Source of the DNA: Acidimicrobiia bacterium
GTDB taxonomy: Bacteria > Actinomycetota > Acidimicrobiia > UBA2766
Reading direction: 5' to 3'
NCBI GenBank assembly: GCA_020850945.1
Contig: JADZDR010000027.1
Coordinates: 46,982-110,981, forward strand
Length of the DNA: 64,000 bases
In this document: positions 24,225-32,677 of the stretch, in pieces
How the letters are laid out: each line of letters opens with the position of its first letter
Position numbering within the stretch: position 1 is the stretch's first letter
Program-made: the position numbers and the translations under genes
Notes under the pieces: model-generated
The model's database searches: none
Told to the model about the DNA's origin: nothing
The model's input: the letters and a program-made list of their open reading frames with translations, nothing else

Positions 24225-26053
24225 CGCAATACGGATCAACACGCGGCTCGGGCAGGCCCACCCGTCTCCTGACGCTCGTCGCCGTCACCGTCGTGGTGCT
24301 GATCGGGTGCATCCCGGGTCGGGACGACCGGGCCGAGGACACCGAGCCCACGGCTCCGTCCGGTTCGCTCGAAGTCGTGCTCGCCACCTCGCCCGAGAAG
24401 CTGGTTCTCCTCGAGGAGCTCGCCACGAGCTTCAACGCCGAGAAGGTCGAGGTGGCGGGGAAACCTGTGTACGTGACGGTGCAGAAGACGTCGAGCGGTA
24501 TCGGCGCCGATCTCCTCGTGGACGACTGGCCGGAGGGCTCGGACGCCGCCGCAGGGCAACGTCGCCCCACGATCTGGAGCCCGTCGGCGAGCCTGTGGGG
24601 TCCGGTCGTGAACGAACGCCGCCTCGCAGCCGGCAAGCCTGCCATCCTCGGCGAATTCGAGTCCTCGATGCTCACCCCCGTCGTCATCGCCATGCCCGAG
24701 CCCATGGCCCAGGCACTCGGTCACCCCGCCCAGACGGTGGGGTGGGCGGACATCGTCGCCCTCGCCCAGGATCCGGCCGGGTGGGGCAGATTCGGCCATC
24801 CGGAGTGGGGCCCGTTCCTCCTCGGCAAGACGAACCCGAACATCTCCACGACCGGCTTCAACACGACGATCGCCCAGGCATACGCGGGTGCCGGCAAGCA
24901 GAACGACCTCACGGTCGAGGACCTGCAGTCACCGCAGGTGATCGCCTTCCTCGAGCAGGTCGAGTCGAGCATCGTCCACTACGGCGATACGACGCTCACA
25001 TTCCTCGAGAACCTCTACCGGGCCGACGAGCGCGGTGCCGCCCTCTCCTACATCTCTGCCGTCGCCGTGGAGGAGAAGTCCGTCATCGACTACAACCGCG
25101 GCGATCCGGCCGGTTCGGCCGCCCCCGGCGAGGACACGAAACCACCCCGCACGAAGCTCGTCGCCATGTATCCGCGGGAGGGAACCCTCTGGAGTGACAA
25201 CCCCCTCTACGTCCTGGAGGCCGGATGGGTGGACGACACCGAGGCGGAAGGGGCGGCCAAGTTCCAGGCGTGGGTCGTGGACCGCGAGGCGAGCCAGGAG
25301 CGCGTCCTCGACTTCGGGTTCCGGCCCGCCAACCCGGATGTCGCAGTCGGGCCGCCCATCGACGCCGAGTCGGGACTCGACCCCCTCCAGCCCCAGACCG
25401 TTCTCCCCGTCCCACCCGGGCCCACAACTCTTGCCGTCCTCGACACATGGGACTCGACTCGCAAGGCGGCCCGCGTGCTGCTCGTCCTCGACGTGTCCGG
25501 TTCGATGGGTGATCCCGCCGGCGCGGGCTCGTCGGCGACGAAGCTCGATTTCGCCAAGCAGGCCGCCATCTCGTCCCTCGACATGTTCAACGACGAGGAC
25601 GAGGTGGGCCTCTGGGTGTTCTCGACCGAGCTCGAGGGGAAGAGGGACTGGCGGGAGCTCGCCCCGATCGAACCGATCGCCTCGAACCGGCCAGAACTCG
25701 AGCGCCTGATCTCCGGCCTCTCCCCCCAGAACGGAACAGGCCTCTACGACACGGCGCAGGCCGCCGTCGAGATGATGCGGCCCCGCGCCGACCGCGAGCA
25801 CATCACAGCGGTCGTGCTCCTCACCGACGGCATGAACGACGACTTCGACACGCATGAGATCGACGCGCTCATCCGTACGCTCGAAGGCGGCGGGGAGCTC
25901 CGCACAGTACGCGTCTTCACCGTCGGCTACGGCGAGGATGCCGACGTCGAAGCACTCACCCGGATCGCCGAAGCGTCCGACGGCGCGGTCTACATCTCGA
26001 AGGACCCCGCCAACATCGAACGCGTCTTCTCGAACGTCATCTCGAACTTCTAG
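24221..26053 (+). CDS. Lipoprotein with substrate-binding domain fused to a VWA domain
   Basis: A 610-residue surface lipoprotein. Seen: hydrophobic leader and lipobox VVVLIGC (Cys near residue 31), a binding-protein domain (residues about 50-390) ending FGFRPANPDVAVGP, then a von Willebrand A domain (about 420-610) with the complete MIDAS set: DVSGSMGD, the Thr in NGTGLYD and LLTDGMNDD. MIDAS domains bind protein ligands through a divalent metal. The binding domain is a relative of the preceding gene product, suggesting duplication and fusion. Function unknown; cell-surface recognition is an inference. Confidence 0.85.
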   Translation: MTQYGSTRGSGRPTRLLTLVAVTVVVLIGCIPGRDDRAEDTEPTAPSGSLEVVLATSPEKLVLLEELATSFNAEKVEVAGKPVYVTVQKTSSGIGADLLVDDWPEGSDAAAGQRRPTIWSPSASLWGPVVNERRLAAGKPAILGEFESSMLTPVVIAMPEPMAQALGHPAQTVGWADIVALAQDPAGWGRFGHPEWGPFLLGKTNPNISTTGFNTTIAQAYAGAGKQNDLTVEDLQSPQVIAFLEQVESSIVHYGDTTLTFLENLYRADERGAALSYISAVAVEEKSVIDYNRGDPAGSAAPGEDTKPPRTKLVAMYPREGTLWSDNPLYVLEAGWVDDTEAEGAAKFQAWVVDREASQERVLDFGFRPANPDVAVGPPIDAESGLDPLQPQTVLPVPPGPTTLAVLDTWDSTRKAARVLLVLDVSGSMGDPAGAGSSATKLDFAKQAAISSLDMFNDEDEVGLWVFSTELEGKRDWRELAPIEPIASNRPELERLISGLSPQNGTGLYDTAQAAVEMMRPRADREHITAVVLLTDGMNDDFDTHEIDALIRTLEGGGELRTVRVFTVGYGEDADVEALTRIAEASDGAVYISKDPANIERVFSNVISNF

Positions 26054-26062
26054 CGAGGCAGC

Positions 26063-26932
26063 ATGGGCAGGAACGCGGACGGGACGAGGGCGGGGCGCTT
26101 CTTCGCACGGCGCGGGCGCAAGCTCGCCTGGTCGATGACGTCCCCGTCCACGATCGTCGTGGCGGGTGGGGCGCTCGCCGCCGGTATCCTCCTCGGCCTG
26201 CCCGCTCTCGCCATCGGCCTGGTGGGTGCCGGCGCGTACGCGGTCAAGGTCGCGGCCTCCACGTTCACAGGCAAGGACGTCGCCGCCCTCCTCAATCCCG
26301 AGATCGACATGTCAGGACTCCGCTCTCCCTACCTCGACTGGGTGGAGAGGGGCATCTCGTCGCGGGACACGTTCGAGCAGGCTCTGAGGCGGCTCCCCGC
26401 CGGCCCCTTGCACGACCGCCTCGCCGGCACGGCCGACGAGATGGACGAGGTGCTCGCCGGCCTCACCCGCGTCGCCCGCCGCGCCCAGGGGATCGACGAC
26501 TACCTGCGTCAGCCCACCGTCGTGCACATCCAGGACACGCTGAGCACGGCCCGGGCGAGACTCGCCGAGACACGCGATTCCGAGGTCTGGCCCGAGCGAA
26601 AGCGCACTGTCGAATCGCTGGAGGAGCAGGCTCGTGTCGCCACCCGTCTCGATACCGTGTCAGACAAGGCGATGTCGCGGCTCGAGTCGACGATCACCTC
26701 GCTCGACCAGCTCGTCGCGCAGCTCATGGAGATCCAGCTCGCCGCCGAGGATGCGGAGGCGACCGACACCGCGCCCCCCGTGGACGACCTCATAGACGGG
26801 CTCCACGCCGTCCGTGACGCGGTCGCCGAACTCGACCCCCACGCATCCGAGCTGTCCCCCGAGGAGCGCGAGGTCGAAGCCGCGCTCGTAGCAGGACCAC
26901 CGCGGACCGAAGCACAGGGACTGCAGACGTGA
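26063..26932 (+). CDS. Membrane-anchored coiled-coil protein of unknown function
   Basis: A 289-residue protein. After a basic start there is one or a hairpin of membrane segments (STIVVAGGALAAGILLGLPA then IGLVGAGAYAVKV, residues about 30-65), followed by a long helical, largely coiled-coil cytoplasmic region (TVESLEEQARVATRLDTVSD) and an acidic tail. It lies between the VWA lipoprotein and a ligand-binding lipoprotein in one tight operon, with a GTGA overlap to the next gene. No family recognised. Confidence 0.7.
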   Translation: MGRNADGTRAGRFFARRGRKLAWSMTSPSTIVVAGGALAAGILLGLPALAIGLVGAGAYAVKVAASTFTGKDVAALLNPEIDMSGLRSPYLDWVERGISSRDTFEQALRRLPAGPLHDRLAGTADEMDEVLAGLTRVARRAQGIDDYLRQPTVVHIQDTLSTARARLAETRDSEVWPERKRTVESLEEQARVATRLDTVSDKAMSRLESTITSLDQLVAQLMEIQLAAEDAEATDTAPPVDDLIDGLHAVRDAVAELDPHASELSPEEREVEAALVAGPPRTEAQGLQT

Positions 26933-28068
26933 AAGCCCGCGCATGCCTGGGTGCCCTCGCCGCGATCATCATCGTGAGTGCCGCCGGGGCGTGCTCCGAC
27001 ACGTCCCCCCCGTCACTCGAGGGCGAGGTCACGCTCGCTGTCGCCCTCCCCCTCTCCGGCGAGTACGCGGCGTTCGGCCAGACGATCGCCGACGGCGTGG
27101 AGCTCGCGGCCGAGAACCTGAATGCGGCGGGTGGCCTCCTCGGGCAGGAGGTCGTGGTCGAGGTCTTCGACGACAGGGCAGACAGCAGGAATGCGGCTGT
27201 GCTCGCCGAGGAGGTCGTCGCGTCCGGCGCGAAGGCGGTCATCGGTCACTACAACTCCGGGGTCTCCATCGCGGCTGCACCCGTGTATGCAGGCAGGGTG
27301 CTGCAGATAACCCCCACGTCGACACGTCCCGATCTCACCGCGCTCGGAATCGACACGGTGTTCCGGGTCGCGCCCACGGATGCAGCGCAGGGGCCCACGA
27401 TCGCGCAGCGCATCATCGCCGACGGCCACTCGCGGCCCGCGTTCGTCTACGACGCAGACAGCGTCTACGCCTCCGGCCTCGTCGACTACACGGTCGCAGC
27501 CCTGCAGTCGGAGGGGATCGAACCGGTGGCTGTCGAGCCGTTCGGGGCCGAGACCCGCGACTGGGCCGTGCAACTCACCAGTGCTGCTGCGGCCGAGCCG
27601 GACGCGTTGGTCGTCGTGACCTCGGCACCACGCGCGGCCCAGGTCGTGCGCCAGGCACGCGAGTTGGGCCTCGACGTCTCCGTCTACGGTGGGGACAGCC
27701 TCGCCAAGGAGGAGTTCCTCCTCAAAGCCGGCCAGTCGGCCGAGGGCGCGACCATCACGGCACTCCTGCCCGACGTCGTGACCGGTTCGGGCGAGGACGC
27801 CGGGTTCGTCTCGCAGTACCGGGAGGATTTCGGGCGCAACCCGGGCCGGGACGCACCCGCGGGCGTGGCGGCGGCAGAGGTCTGGTTCGCGGGGGTCGAA
27901 GCCGCCGGTACGACCGATCCCGAGGCGGTTGCCCGTGCCCTCAAGGAGGAGTCTTTCGTGTACGAGTCGCCGATCGGCACGATCGCCTTCGACGCGAACG
28001 GCGACCTCCGTGACCAGAAGCTGTGGGTGAACGTCGTCCAGGACAGCCGTTTCGTGCAGGTGAGCTGA
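26929..28068 (+). CDS. Type I periplasmic-binding lipoprotein (LivJ/LivK-like)
   Basis: A 379-residue binding protein of the branched-chain amino acid family. Seen: a signal peptide with Cys at about residue 22 (SAAGACSD), then VTLAVALPLSGEYAAFGQT, AENLNAAGGLLGQEVVVEVFDD, AVIGHYNSGVSIAAAPVY and SVYGGDSLAKEEF, the usual order of a Venus-flytrap fold. No permease or ATPase genes are near; with the adenylate cyclase two bases downstream it may serve as a ligand sensor rather than a transporter part. Confidence 0.85.
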   Translation: MKARACLGALAAIIIVSAAGACSDTSPPSLEGEVTLAVALPLSGEYAAFGQTIADGVELAAENLNAAGGLLGQEVVVEVFDDRADSRNAAVLAEEVVASGAKAVIGHYNSGVSIAAAPVYAGRVLQITPTSTRPDLTALGIDTVFRVAPTDAAQGPTIAQRIIADGHSRPAFVYDADSVYASGLVDYTVAALQSEGIEPVAVEPFGAETRDWAVQLTSAAAAEPDALVVVTSAPRAAQVVRQARELGLDVSVYGGDSLAKEEFLLKAGQSAEGATITALLPDVVTGSGEDAGFVSQYREDFGRNPGRDAPAGVAAAEVWFAGVEAAGTTDPEAVARALKEESFVYESPIGTIAFDANGDLRDQKLWVNVVQDSRFVQVS

Positions 28069-28069
28069 C

Positions 28070-29089
28070 ATGTCCGACGAACCGCAGGGCACGCCGGACA
28101 TCTGGCGTCGCCTCGAGGAACGCATCCTCGGCCCCCCGCACCTCACGCGCCTCGACCTCACCGACGCGACAGGCGTCGACACCGACGAGGCACGCGAGCT
28201 TTGGAAGGCACTCGGCTTCGCCCCCGTCGACGACGCGAACGCGATGTTCACCGACACGGACCTCGTCGCCCTCCGACGCGTGCAGACCTTCCGTGCCCTC
28301 GGGATCGCCCAGCCGGACACGACGATCCAGCTCGCACGCGTCCTCGGCCAAGCCGCATCGCGGGTCGCCCAAGCCCAGGTTCACGCCGTGGACAACCCGA
28401 TCCAGCAGATCCTCGCGAGCGTCGGCGACGACGCCGCCGCGGGAACAGTGGAGTGGATCGCCGACTACGTCGTCCCCGGCTTCATCGAGTTCGTCACCTA
28501 CGCCTGGAAACGCCACCTCGTCGACGCGGTGCGACGCGAGCTCCTCGCCGACGAAGGGACGGAGACGGTGGTGGGCTTCGCAGATCTCGTCGGGTTCACC
28601 GCCCTCACCCTCGAGCTCGAGGACGACGACGTCGCCGCCATGATCGACAGGTTCGAGGCCGTCGCCTACGACCACATCACGGCGGAGGGTGGGCGGCCCG
28701 TCAAGATCATCGGCGACGAGATCATGTTCGTTGCCGACGACGTCCCGGCCGGGGCGCGCATCGCCCTCGACCTCGTGGAATCGTTCGGGCCCGAGTCCGG
28801 GCTCCCCCCGATCCGGGCCGGGCTCGCCGCCGGTCCCGCCATCCAGATCGAAGGCGACCTGTACGGCCGCATGGTCAACCTCGCGAGCCGGCTCGCTGTC
28901 GTCGCCCGGCCGGGCACGATCCTCGTCGCCGCCGCCATCGCCGACGTCATCCGCGAGGACAGCGAGTTCTACGTCCGACCGCTGCGTCCCCGCCACCTCA
29001 AGGGGATCGGCGAGACGCGCATCTGGGTGCTGCGCCGGCCCCGCCGCCCCGCGGGCACTTCGGAGCGGTTTCCACCGACGCCGCTCTAG
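28070..29089 (+). CDS. Class III adenylate cyclase with N-terminal regulatory domain
   Basis: Makes cAMP from ATP. The product has 339 residues, with no membrane segment. The N-terminal 150 residues (TGVDTDEARELWKALGFAPV, FTDTDLVALRRVQTF) resemble the autoinhibitory, pH-sensing domain of mycobacterial Rv1264. The catalytic domain shows FADLVGFTALTLE (first metal Asp), KIIGDEIMFVA (second metal Asp and purine-specifying residues) and GRMVNLASRLAVVA (Asn and Arg for transition state). The protein would act as a dimer. cAMP produced could feed the CRP-type site before whiB1. Confidence 0.9.
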   Translation: MSDEPQGTPDIWRRLEERILGPPHLTRLDLTDATGVDTDEARELWKALGFAPVDDANAMFTDTDLVALRRVQTFRALGIAQPDTTIQLARVLGQAASRVAQAQVHAVDNPIQQILASVGDDAAAGTVEWIADYVVPGFIEFVTYAWKRHLVDAVRRELLADEGTETVVGFADLVGFTALTLELEDDDVAAMIDRFEAVAYDHITAEGGRPVKIIGDEIMFVADDVPAGARIALDLVESFGPESGLPPIRAGLAAGPAIQIEGDLYGRMVNLASRLAVVARPGTILVAAAIADVIREDSEFYVRPLRPRHLKGIGETRIWVLRRPRRPAGTSERFPPTPL

Positions 29090-29141
29090 CATGGGCGGGA
29101 CGGACTGACGGACCCAGTCCCAGGGCGTAGATGGAGATGCA

Positions 29142-30032
29142 ATGGGCAAGTTCTTCAAGAAGATGTGGCGTTACCTCACGGCCGCTCTGACGGGGAAGTT
29201 CGAGGAGCTCGCCGATCCCAAGATCCAGATCGAGCAGGCCATCGACGAGGCCGAGAAGCAGCACCAGATGCTCACGCAGCAGGCGGCGAACGTGATCGCC
29301 CACCAGAAGGACACGGAGCTGCAACTGAACCGGGCGATCGAACAGGTCGAGAAGCTGTCGTCATCCTCCCGCCAGGCCCTCCTCATGGCCGATCAGGCGA
29401 CCAAGGCGGGTAACCAGGCGGATGCCCAGAAGTACGAGCAGGCCGCGCAGGCGTTCGCGCAGCGGCTCATCGTGGCCGAGCAGGAGGTCGAGTCCCTCAA
29501 GGCGATCCACCTGCAGGCAACCGACGCAGCCGGTCAGGCCAAGCGTGCCGTCCAGAACAACCGCATGGCACTCGAGAAGAAGTACACGGAGAAGACGAAG
29601 CTTCTCAGCCAGCTCGACCAGGCGAAGATGCAGGAACGCATGAGCACGGCAATGGCTTCGATGTCGGCAACCGTCGGTGACGAGATCCCCACGCTCGACG
29701 AGGTGCGGCGCAAGATCGAGCAGCGCTACGCCCGCGCCCTCGGCGCGGCCGAGCTCCATGCCGACTCGGTCGAGGGCAAGATGCTCGAAGTCGAACAGGC
29801 CTCGATCGACCTCGAGGCGACAGCCCGTCTCGACGAGATCAGGACACAGCTCGGCCTGCAGACCGTCCTGCCACAGACCGAGATCACAGCGCCCGAGGCC
29901 GCCGCCGTGTCCACCGCCTCCGGCGCGGGTGAGGCGGCTGCCGTAACGGCCGGCCCGGAGACACCGGCGGAGACCCAACCGGCGGCCACCGTTCCCGAGC
30001 CACAAGCCCAGCCGGAGGCCGAGGGAAATTGA
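29142..30032 (+). CDS. PspA/IM30 (Vipp1) family membrane-stress protein
   Basis: A 296-residue, almost entirely helical protein of the ESCRT-III-like PspA family that coats and repairs the cytoplasmic membrane. Seen: the amphipathic N-terminal helix (MGKFFKKMWRYLTAALTGKF), KIQIEQAIDEAEKQHQML, KLSSSSRQALLMADQATKAG, and long charged coiled-coil helices up to LEATARLDEIRTQLGL. The last 50 residues are an Ala/Pro/Glu-rich tail not needed for the fold. No PspF or PspBC homologue is adjacent. A GGAG-type site precedes the ATG. Confidence 0.88.
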   Translation: MGKFFKKMWRYLTAALTGKFEELADPKIQIEQAIDEAEKQHQMLTQQAANVIAHQKDTELQLNRAIEQVEKLSSSSRQALLMADQATKAGNQADAQKYEQAAQAFAQRLIVAEQEVESLKAIHLQATDAAGQAKRAVQNNRMALEKKYTEKTKLLSQLDQAKMQERMSTAMASMSATVGDEIPTLDEVRRKIEQRYARALGAAELHADSVEGKMLEVEQASIDLEATARLDEIRTQLGLQTVLPQTEITAPEAAAVSTASGAGEAAAVTAGPETPAETQPAATVPEPQAQPEAEGN

Positions 30033-30048
30033 TCGCGGCACTCTCGTC

Positions 30049-30747
30049 GTGACACATGACGGTGCGGCGACGCGGGACGTACGGATCCTCCTCGTCCGGC
30101 ACGGGCTGACAGACCTCACGGGTCCCGTACTGGCGGGACGCACACCCGGTGTCCACCTCAACGCGGCAGGCAAGGCTCAGGTCGAGGCCCTTGCCCGGCG
30201 CCTCGACGGGGTGGAACTCGACGCCGTCCTCAGCTCCCCACTCGAGCGGTGCCGCGAGACGGCCCAGCCCCTTGCCCGCTCCCACGGTCTCCGCATCCGC
30301 ACCGAGCGCGCCCTCGTCGAGGTCGGGTACGGCGAGTGGACGGGACGGCGCCTCGCCGACCTCGCGAAGACGAAGCTGTGGCGCCACGTCCAGCACCGGC
30401 CTTCCCTCGTGGGGTTCCCGGGCGGCGAGACACTCCTCGGGGCAGCCCACAGGATCGTCGGTGCCCTCGAACGGATCCGCCGGGACATGGACGGCAACGT
30501 CGTCTGCGTGAGCCACGCCGACATGATCAAACTCGCCGTCGCCCACTACGCCGGGATGCACATGGACCAGTACCAGCGGATCGTGATCGGGCCCGCGTCC
30601 GTCTCCGCCATCCGGTTCGGGGCGTTCGGATGCCAGGTCGAACGGATCAACGACTCCGGCAGCCTCGACGACCTGGTCCGGCCCGCGTCACCCTCCCGCT
30701 CTCGCGCCCGCCCGTCGGATGCCGCCCGCGAATGGGGGCACGCATGA
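30049..30747 (+). CDS. Histidine phosphatase, MSMEG_4193-type probable phosphomutase
   Basis: A 232-residue histidine-phosphatase-fold protein. Seen: the catalytic RHG (ILLVRHGLTDLTG), GRTPGVHLNAAGKAQ, SSPLERCRETAQPL, the Glu in VEVGYGEWTG and the second His in VCVSHADMIK. GTG start at 30049. In Actinobacteria this subgroup occurs with a DUF3090 protein and a PI-kinase-like protein (SCO1664 family), and a phosphomutase role has been proposed for it. Both partners follow here. Overlaps the DUF3090 start as ATGA. Confidence 0.87.
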   Translation: MTHDGAATRDVRILLVRHGLTDLTGPVLAGRTPGVHLNAAGKAQVEALARRLDGVELDAVLSSPLERCRETAQPLARSHGLRIRTERALVEVGYGEWTGRRLADLAKTKLWRHVQHRPSLVGFPGGETLLGAAHRIVGALERIRRDMDGNVVCVSHADMIKLAVAHYAGMHMDQYQRIVIGPASVSAIRFGAFGCQVERINDSGSLDDLVRPASPSRSRARPSDAAREWGHA

Positions 30748-31253
30748 TGCACGAGTACACGACCGATGACATCGTGGTGGACGCCGTGGGGCCACCCGGC
30801 CGCCGTGTCTTCTACATCCAGGCACGGCAGGAGGACCGTACCGTCACGCTCAAGGCAGAGAAGCAGCAGGTGGAGGCCCTCGCCGGCCAGCTCGCGGACA
30901 TCCTCGACCATCTCGTGGGCGCCCACGGTGCCGATCGGATCGAGCCGGCACCCCCCTTCCGTCTGCAGGAGCCGCTCGATCCCCTCTTCGTGATCGGCGC
31001 GATAGGTGTCGGCTTCGACGAGGATCGCGACCTCGTCCTCCTGCAACTCGAGTCGATCGCGCCAGAGGGCGAGGAAGCGGACGAGGACGGCGAGACGGTG
31101 CGGATCTGGGCGTCACGCACCCGCATGCGTTCCCTCGCGTCCCACGCGGCCGACGTGGTCGCGGCAGGCAGGCCGACGTGCGAGCTGTGCGGCAACCCCA
31201 AGGACGACCCGCACGTCTGTCCCCGCACCAACGGCCACGCAGCGTCAGCCTGA
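30744..31253 (+). CDS. DUF3090 protein
   Basis: A 169-residue member of an actinobacterial family. Seen: FYIQARQEDRTVTLKAEKQQ, the middle segment PLDPLFVIGAIGVGFDEDRD, IWASRTRMRSLASHA and a C-terminal metal-binding tail CELCGNPKDDPHVCPRTNGH, with three Cys and His residues in a zinc-knuckle arrangement. Function unknown; it is the middle member of the conserved trio. ATG 30744 overlaps the previous stop. Confidence 0.9.
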   Translation: MMHEYTTDDIVVDAVGPPGRRVFYIQARQEDRTVTLKAEKQQVEALAGQLADILDHLVGAHGADRIEPAPPFRLQEPLDPLFVIGAIGVGFDEDRDLVLLQLESIAPEGEEADEDGETVRIWASRTRMRSLASHAADVVAAGRPTCELCGNPKDDPHVCPRTNGHAASA

Positions 31254-31260
31254 CACCCTC

Positions 31261-31373
31261 CACGTGGGCGTACTCAACCACAACATATGTATCTCAGTAC
31301 GCCCACGTACCCGCCGCCCCCCACGTGGGCGTACTCAACCACAACATATGTGGCTCAGTACGCCCACGTACCC
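31261..31373. repeat. Two tandem 52-bp hairpin-forming repeats, 61-bp period
   Basis: Copy 1 (31261-31312) and copy 2 (31322-31373) differ at two bases inside the loop. Each has perfect 13-bp inverted arms, ACGTGGGCGTACT and its complement (31262-31274 with 31296-31308; 31323-31335 with 31357-31369), around a 21-base loop that contains the palindrome ACATATGT. Copy 2 also gains an inner stem (CCACA/TGTGG). The repeats lie between convergent genes, so they could end transcription from both sides, but no T run follows; they look more like a mobile palindromic repeat or a protein-binding cruciform. Confidence 0.95.
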
Positions 31374-31383
31374 TGGCCCGACG

Positions 31384-31818
31384 TCAATCGCCCCCCGTGC
31401 GCTGGAGGACTGTCCCGATCAGCGTCGTCACGTGGCGCTCGAGGAGGGGGAGGATCCGCTCGACCATGGGCGCATACATGGCGCTCTCCACTCCCGGGAA
31501 GCTCCAGTCGAGGTACAACGTGCGGGGCAGGACAGGGCACGTCTCGGGATTGCCGAGGGTGACCACGACGTACGCACGGGCGACATCCTGATCGGTCACC
31601 TCGGCCGGCACGTGTGTCCCGGCACCGAGGCGGATGAGCTCCTGCGCCACGGCCGGCCAGACGGCATCAGCGGGAGCGGTACCGCCCGACCTCCCCACGA
31701 GCCCCACCGGGGTACGGGCATTGAGGATCGCAGCCGCGAGAGGCCCGGCACCCGCGTCGTCCACGGAGACGAACAAGACGACGTCAGGCAGGGGCTGCAA
31801 CCGGGCTCCTCGCTTCAT
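31384..31818 (-). CDS. ArsC/low-molecular-weight-phosphatase-like protein without active-site residues
   Basis: A 144-residue homologue of the LMW-PTP/thioredoxin-coupled arsenate reductase fold. Seen: the first strand and P-loop position reads VLFVSVDDAGAGPLAAA where active enzymes have VLFVCxxNxGRSxMA, so the nucleophilic Cys is Ser and the phosphate-binding Arg is Ala; the later ArsC-like segment GNPETCPVLPRTLYLDWSFP is kept. It should therefore bind but not turn over an oxyanion or phosphoprotein. An upstream start at 31884 is possible. It lies antisense between DUF3090 and the SCO1664-family gene. Confidence 0.75.
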   Translation of the reverse strand: MKRGARLQPLPDVVLFVSVDDAGAGPLAAAILNARTPVGLVGRSGGTAPADAVWPAVAQELIRLGAGTHVPAEVTDQDVARAYVVVTLGNPETCPVLPRTLYLDWSFPGVESAMYAPMVERILPLLERHVTTLIGTVLQRTGGD

Positions 31819-31891
31819 TCGTGGCCGACGCAAGTCTTGCAGGCGCGCGCGGTCCACGGGACCACCGCGTTCCCCCGCCCGCAACGAGACC

Positions 31892-31897
31892 TACTGT
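31892..31897 (+). promoter_or_regulatory. -10 element TACTGT, short-leader configuration
   Basis: TACTGT ends 10 bases before the ATG at 31908, which predicts a 5' leader of only a few bases. It would give the SCO1664-family gene its own promoter after the interruption of the trio. Confidence 0.35.
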
Positions 31898-31907
31898 GGG
31901 TGGGGCC

Positions 31908-32651
31908 ATGGCCGAATCCGAATCCAGATCACGCGAAGGGCACGACATCGCTACCGACGCGATCTCGAGCCCACCCCTCGAGGTGCTCGGCCGCATACCA
32001 CGCTCCTCGAACACCACCCTCCTCGCCACGGTCGAGCTCGACGGCTCTGCTGTCCCCGTCGTGTACAAACCTGCTCGAGGCGAGAGGCCCCTCTGGGACT
32101 TCCCTCGGGGGACGCTCTGTTGCCGCGAGGTCGCGACCTACGCCGTGTCCGAGGCGCTCGGCTGGCACCTCGTCCCTCCCACCGTCCTACGCGACGGCCC
32201 GTTCGGCCTCGGATCCGTCCAGCTCTTCGTCGAAACGGACGAGGCGGTCGACATGGTCGAGATCGTGGAGAGCGCCGATCCCGTCCTCAAACCGATGGCG
32301 GTGCTCGACCTGATCGTGAACAATGCCGACCGCAAGATCGGCCACTGCATCCTCGACCCGGCGGGACACCTGTGGGGAATAGATCACGGCCTCACCTTCC
32401 ATGACGAACCGAAGCTGCGGACAGTGCTCTGGGAGTGGATGGGGGAGGAGATCCCCGACGAGTTGCACCGCGACGTTCGTCACCTCGCCGATCTTCTCGA
32501 CTGCGGCGAGCCGCCACTGCCCGAGCTCTCGTCCCTTCTCCTGCCCGTCGAGATACGAGCCCTGCGCCGCCGCATTCGGGATATCGCCGTGCAGGGTGTC
32601 TTCCCCGAACCCGATCCATTCGGACCGGCTCTCCCCTGGCCTCCCTGGTGA
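31908..32651 (+). CDS. SCO1664-family PI3/4-kinase-like protein
   Basis: A 247-residue protein distantly related to phosphatidylinositol 3/4-kinases. Seen: the ATP-site Lys in VVYKPARGERPLWDFPRG, a Glu-containing helix (CREVATYAVSEALG), the catalytic loop IVNNADRKIGHCIL with Asp and Asn, and the metal motif WGIDHGLTFH in place of DFG. It is the third member of the conserved trio with the phosphomutase-like and DUF3090 genes. The substrate is unknown. Here it is cut off from its partners by 650 bases holding the hairpin repeats and the inactive ArsC-like gene. Confidence 0.87.
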   Translation: MAESESRSREGHDIATDAISSPPLEVLGRIPRSSNTTLLATVELDGSAVPVVYKPARGERPLWDFPRGTLCCREVATYAVSEALGWHLVPPTVLRDGPFGLGSVQLFVETDEAVDMVEIVESADPVLKPMAVLDLIVNNADRKIGHCILDPAGHLWGIDHGLTFHDEPKLRTVLWEWMGEEIPDELHRDVRHLADLLDCGEPPLPELSSLLLPVEIRALRRRIRDIAVQGVFPEPDPFGPALPWPPW

Positions 32652-32677
32652 CACTCCGGCTCGGGCAAGCCCTCGGG

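Noticed and set aside
31261..31373. CRISPR array
   Set aside because: Only two copies, each internally palindromic over its whole length, with a 9-base gap rather than unique spacers of 30 or more bases, and no cas genes.
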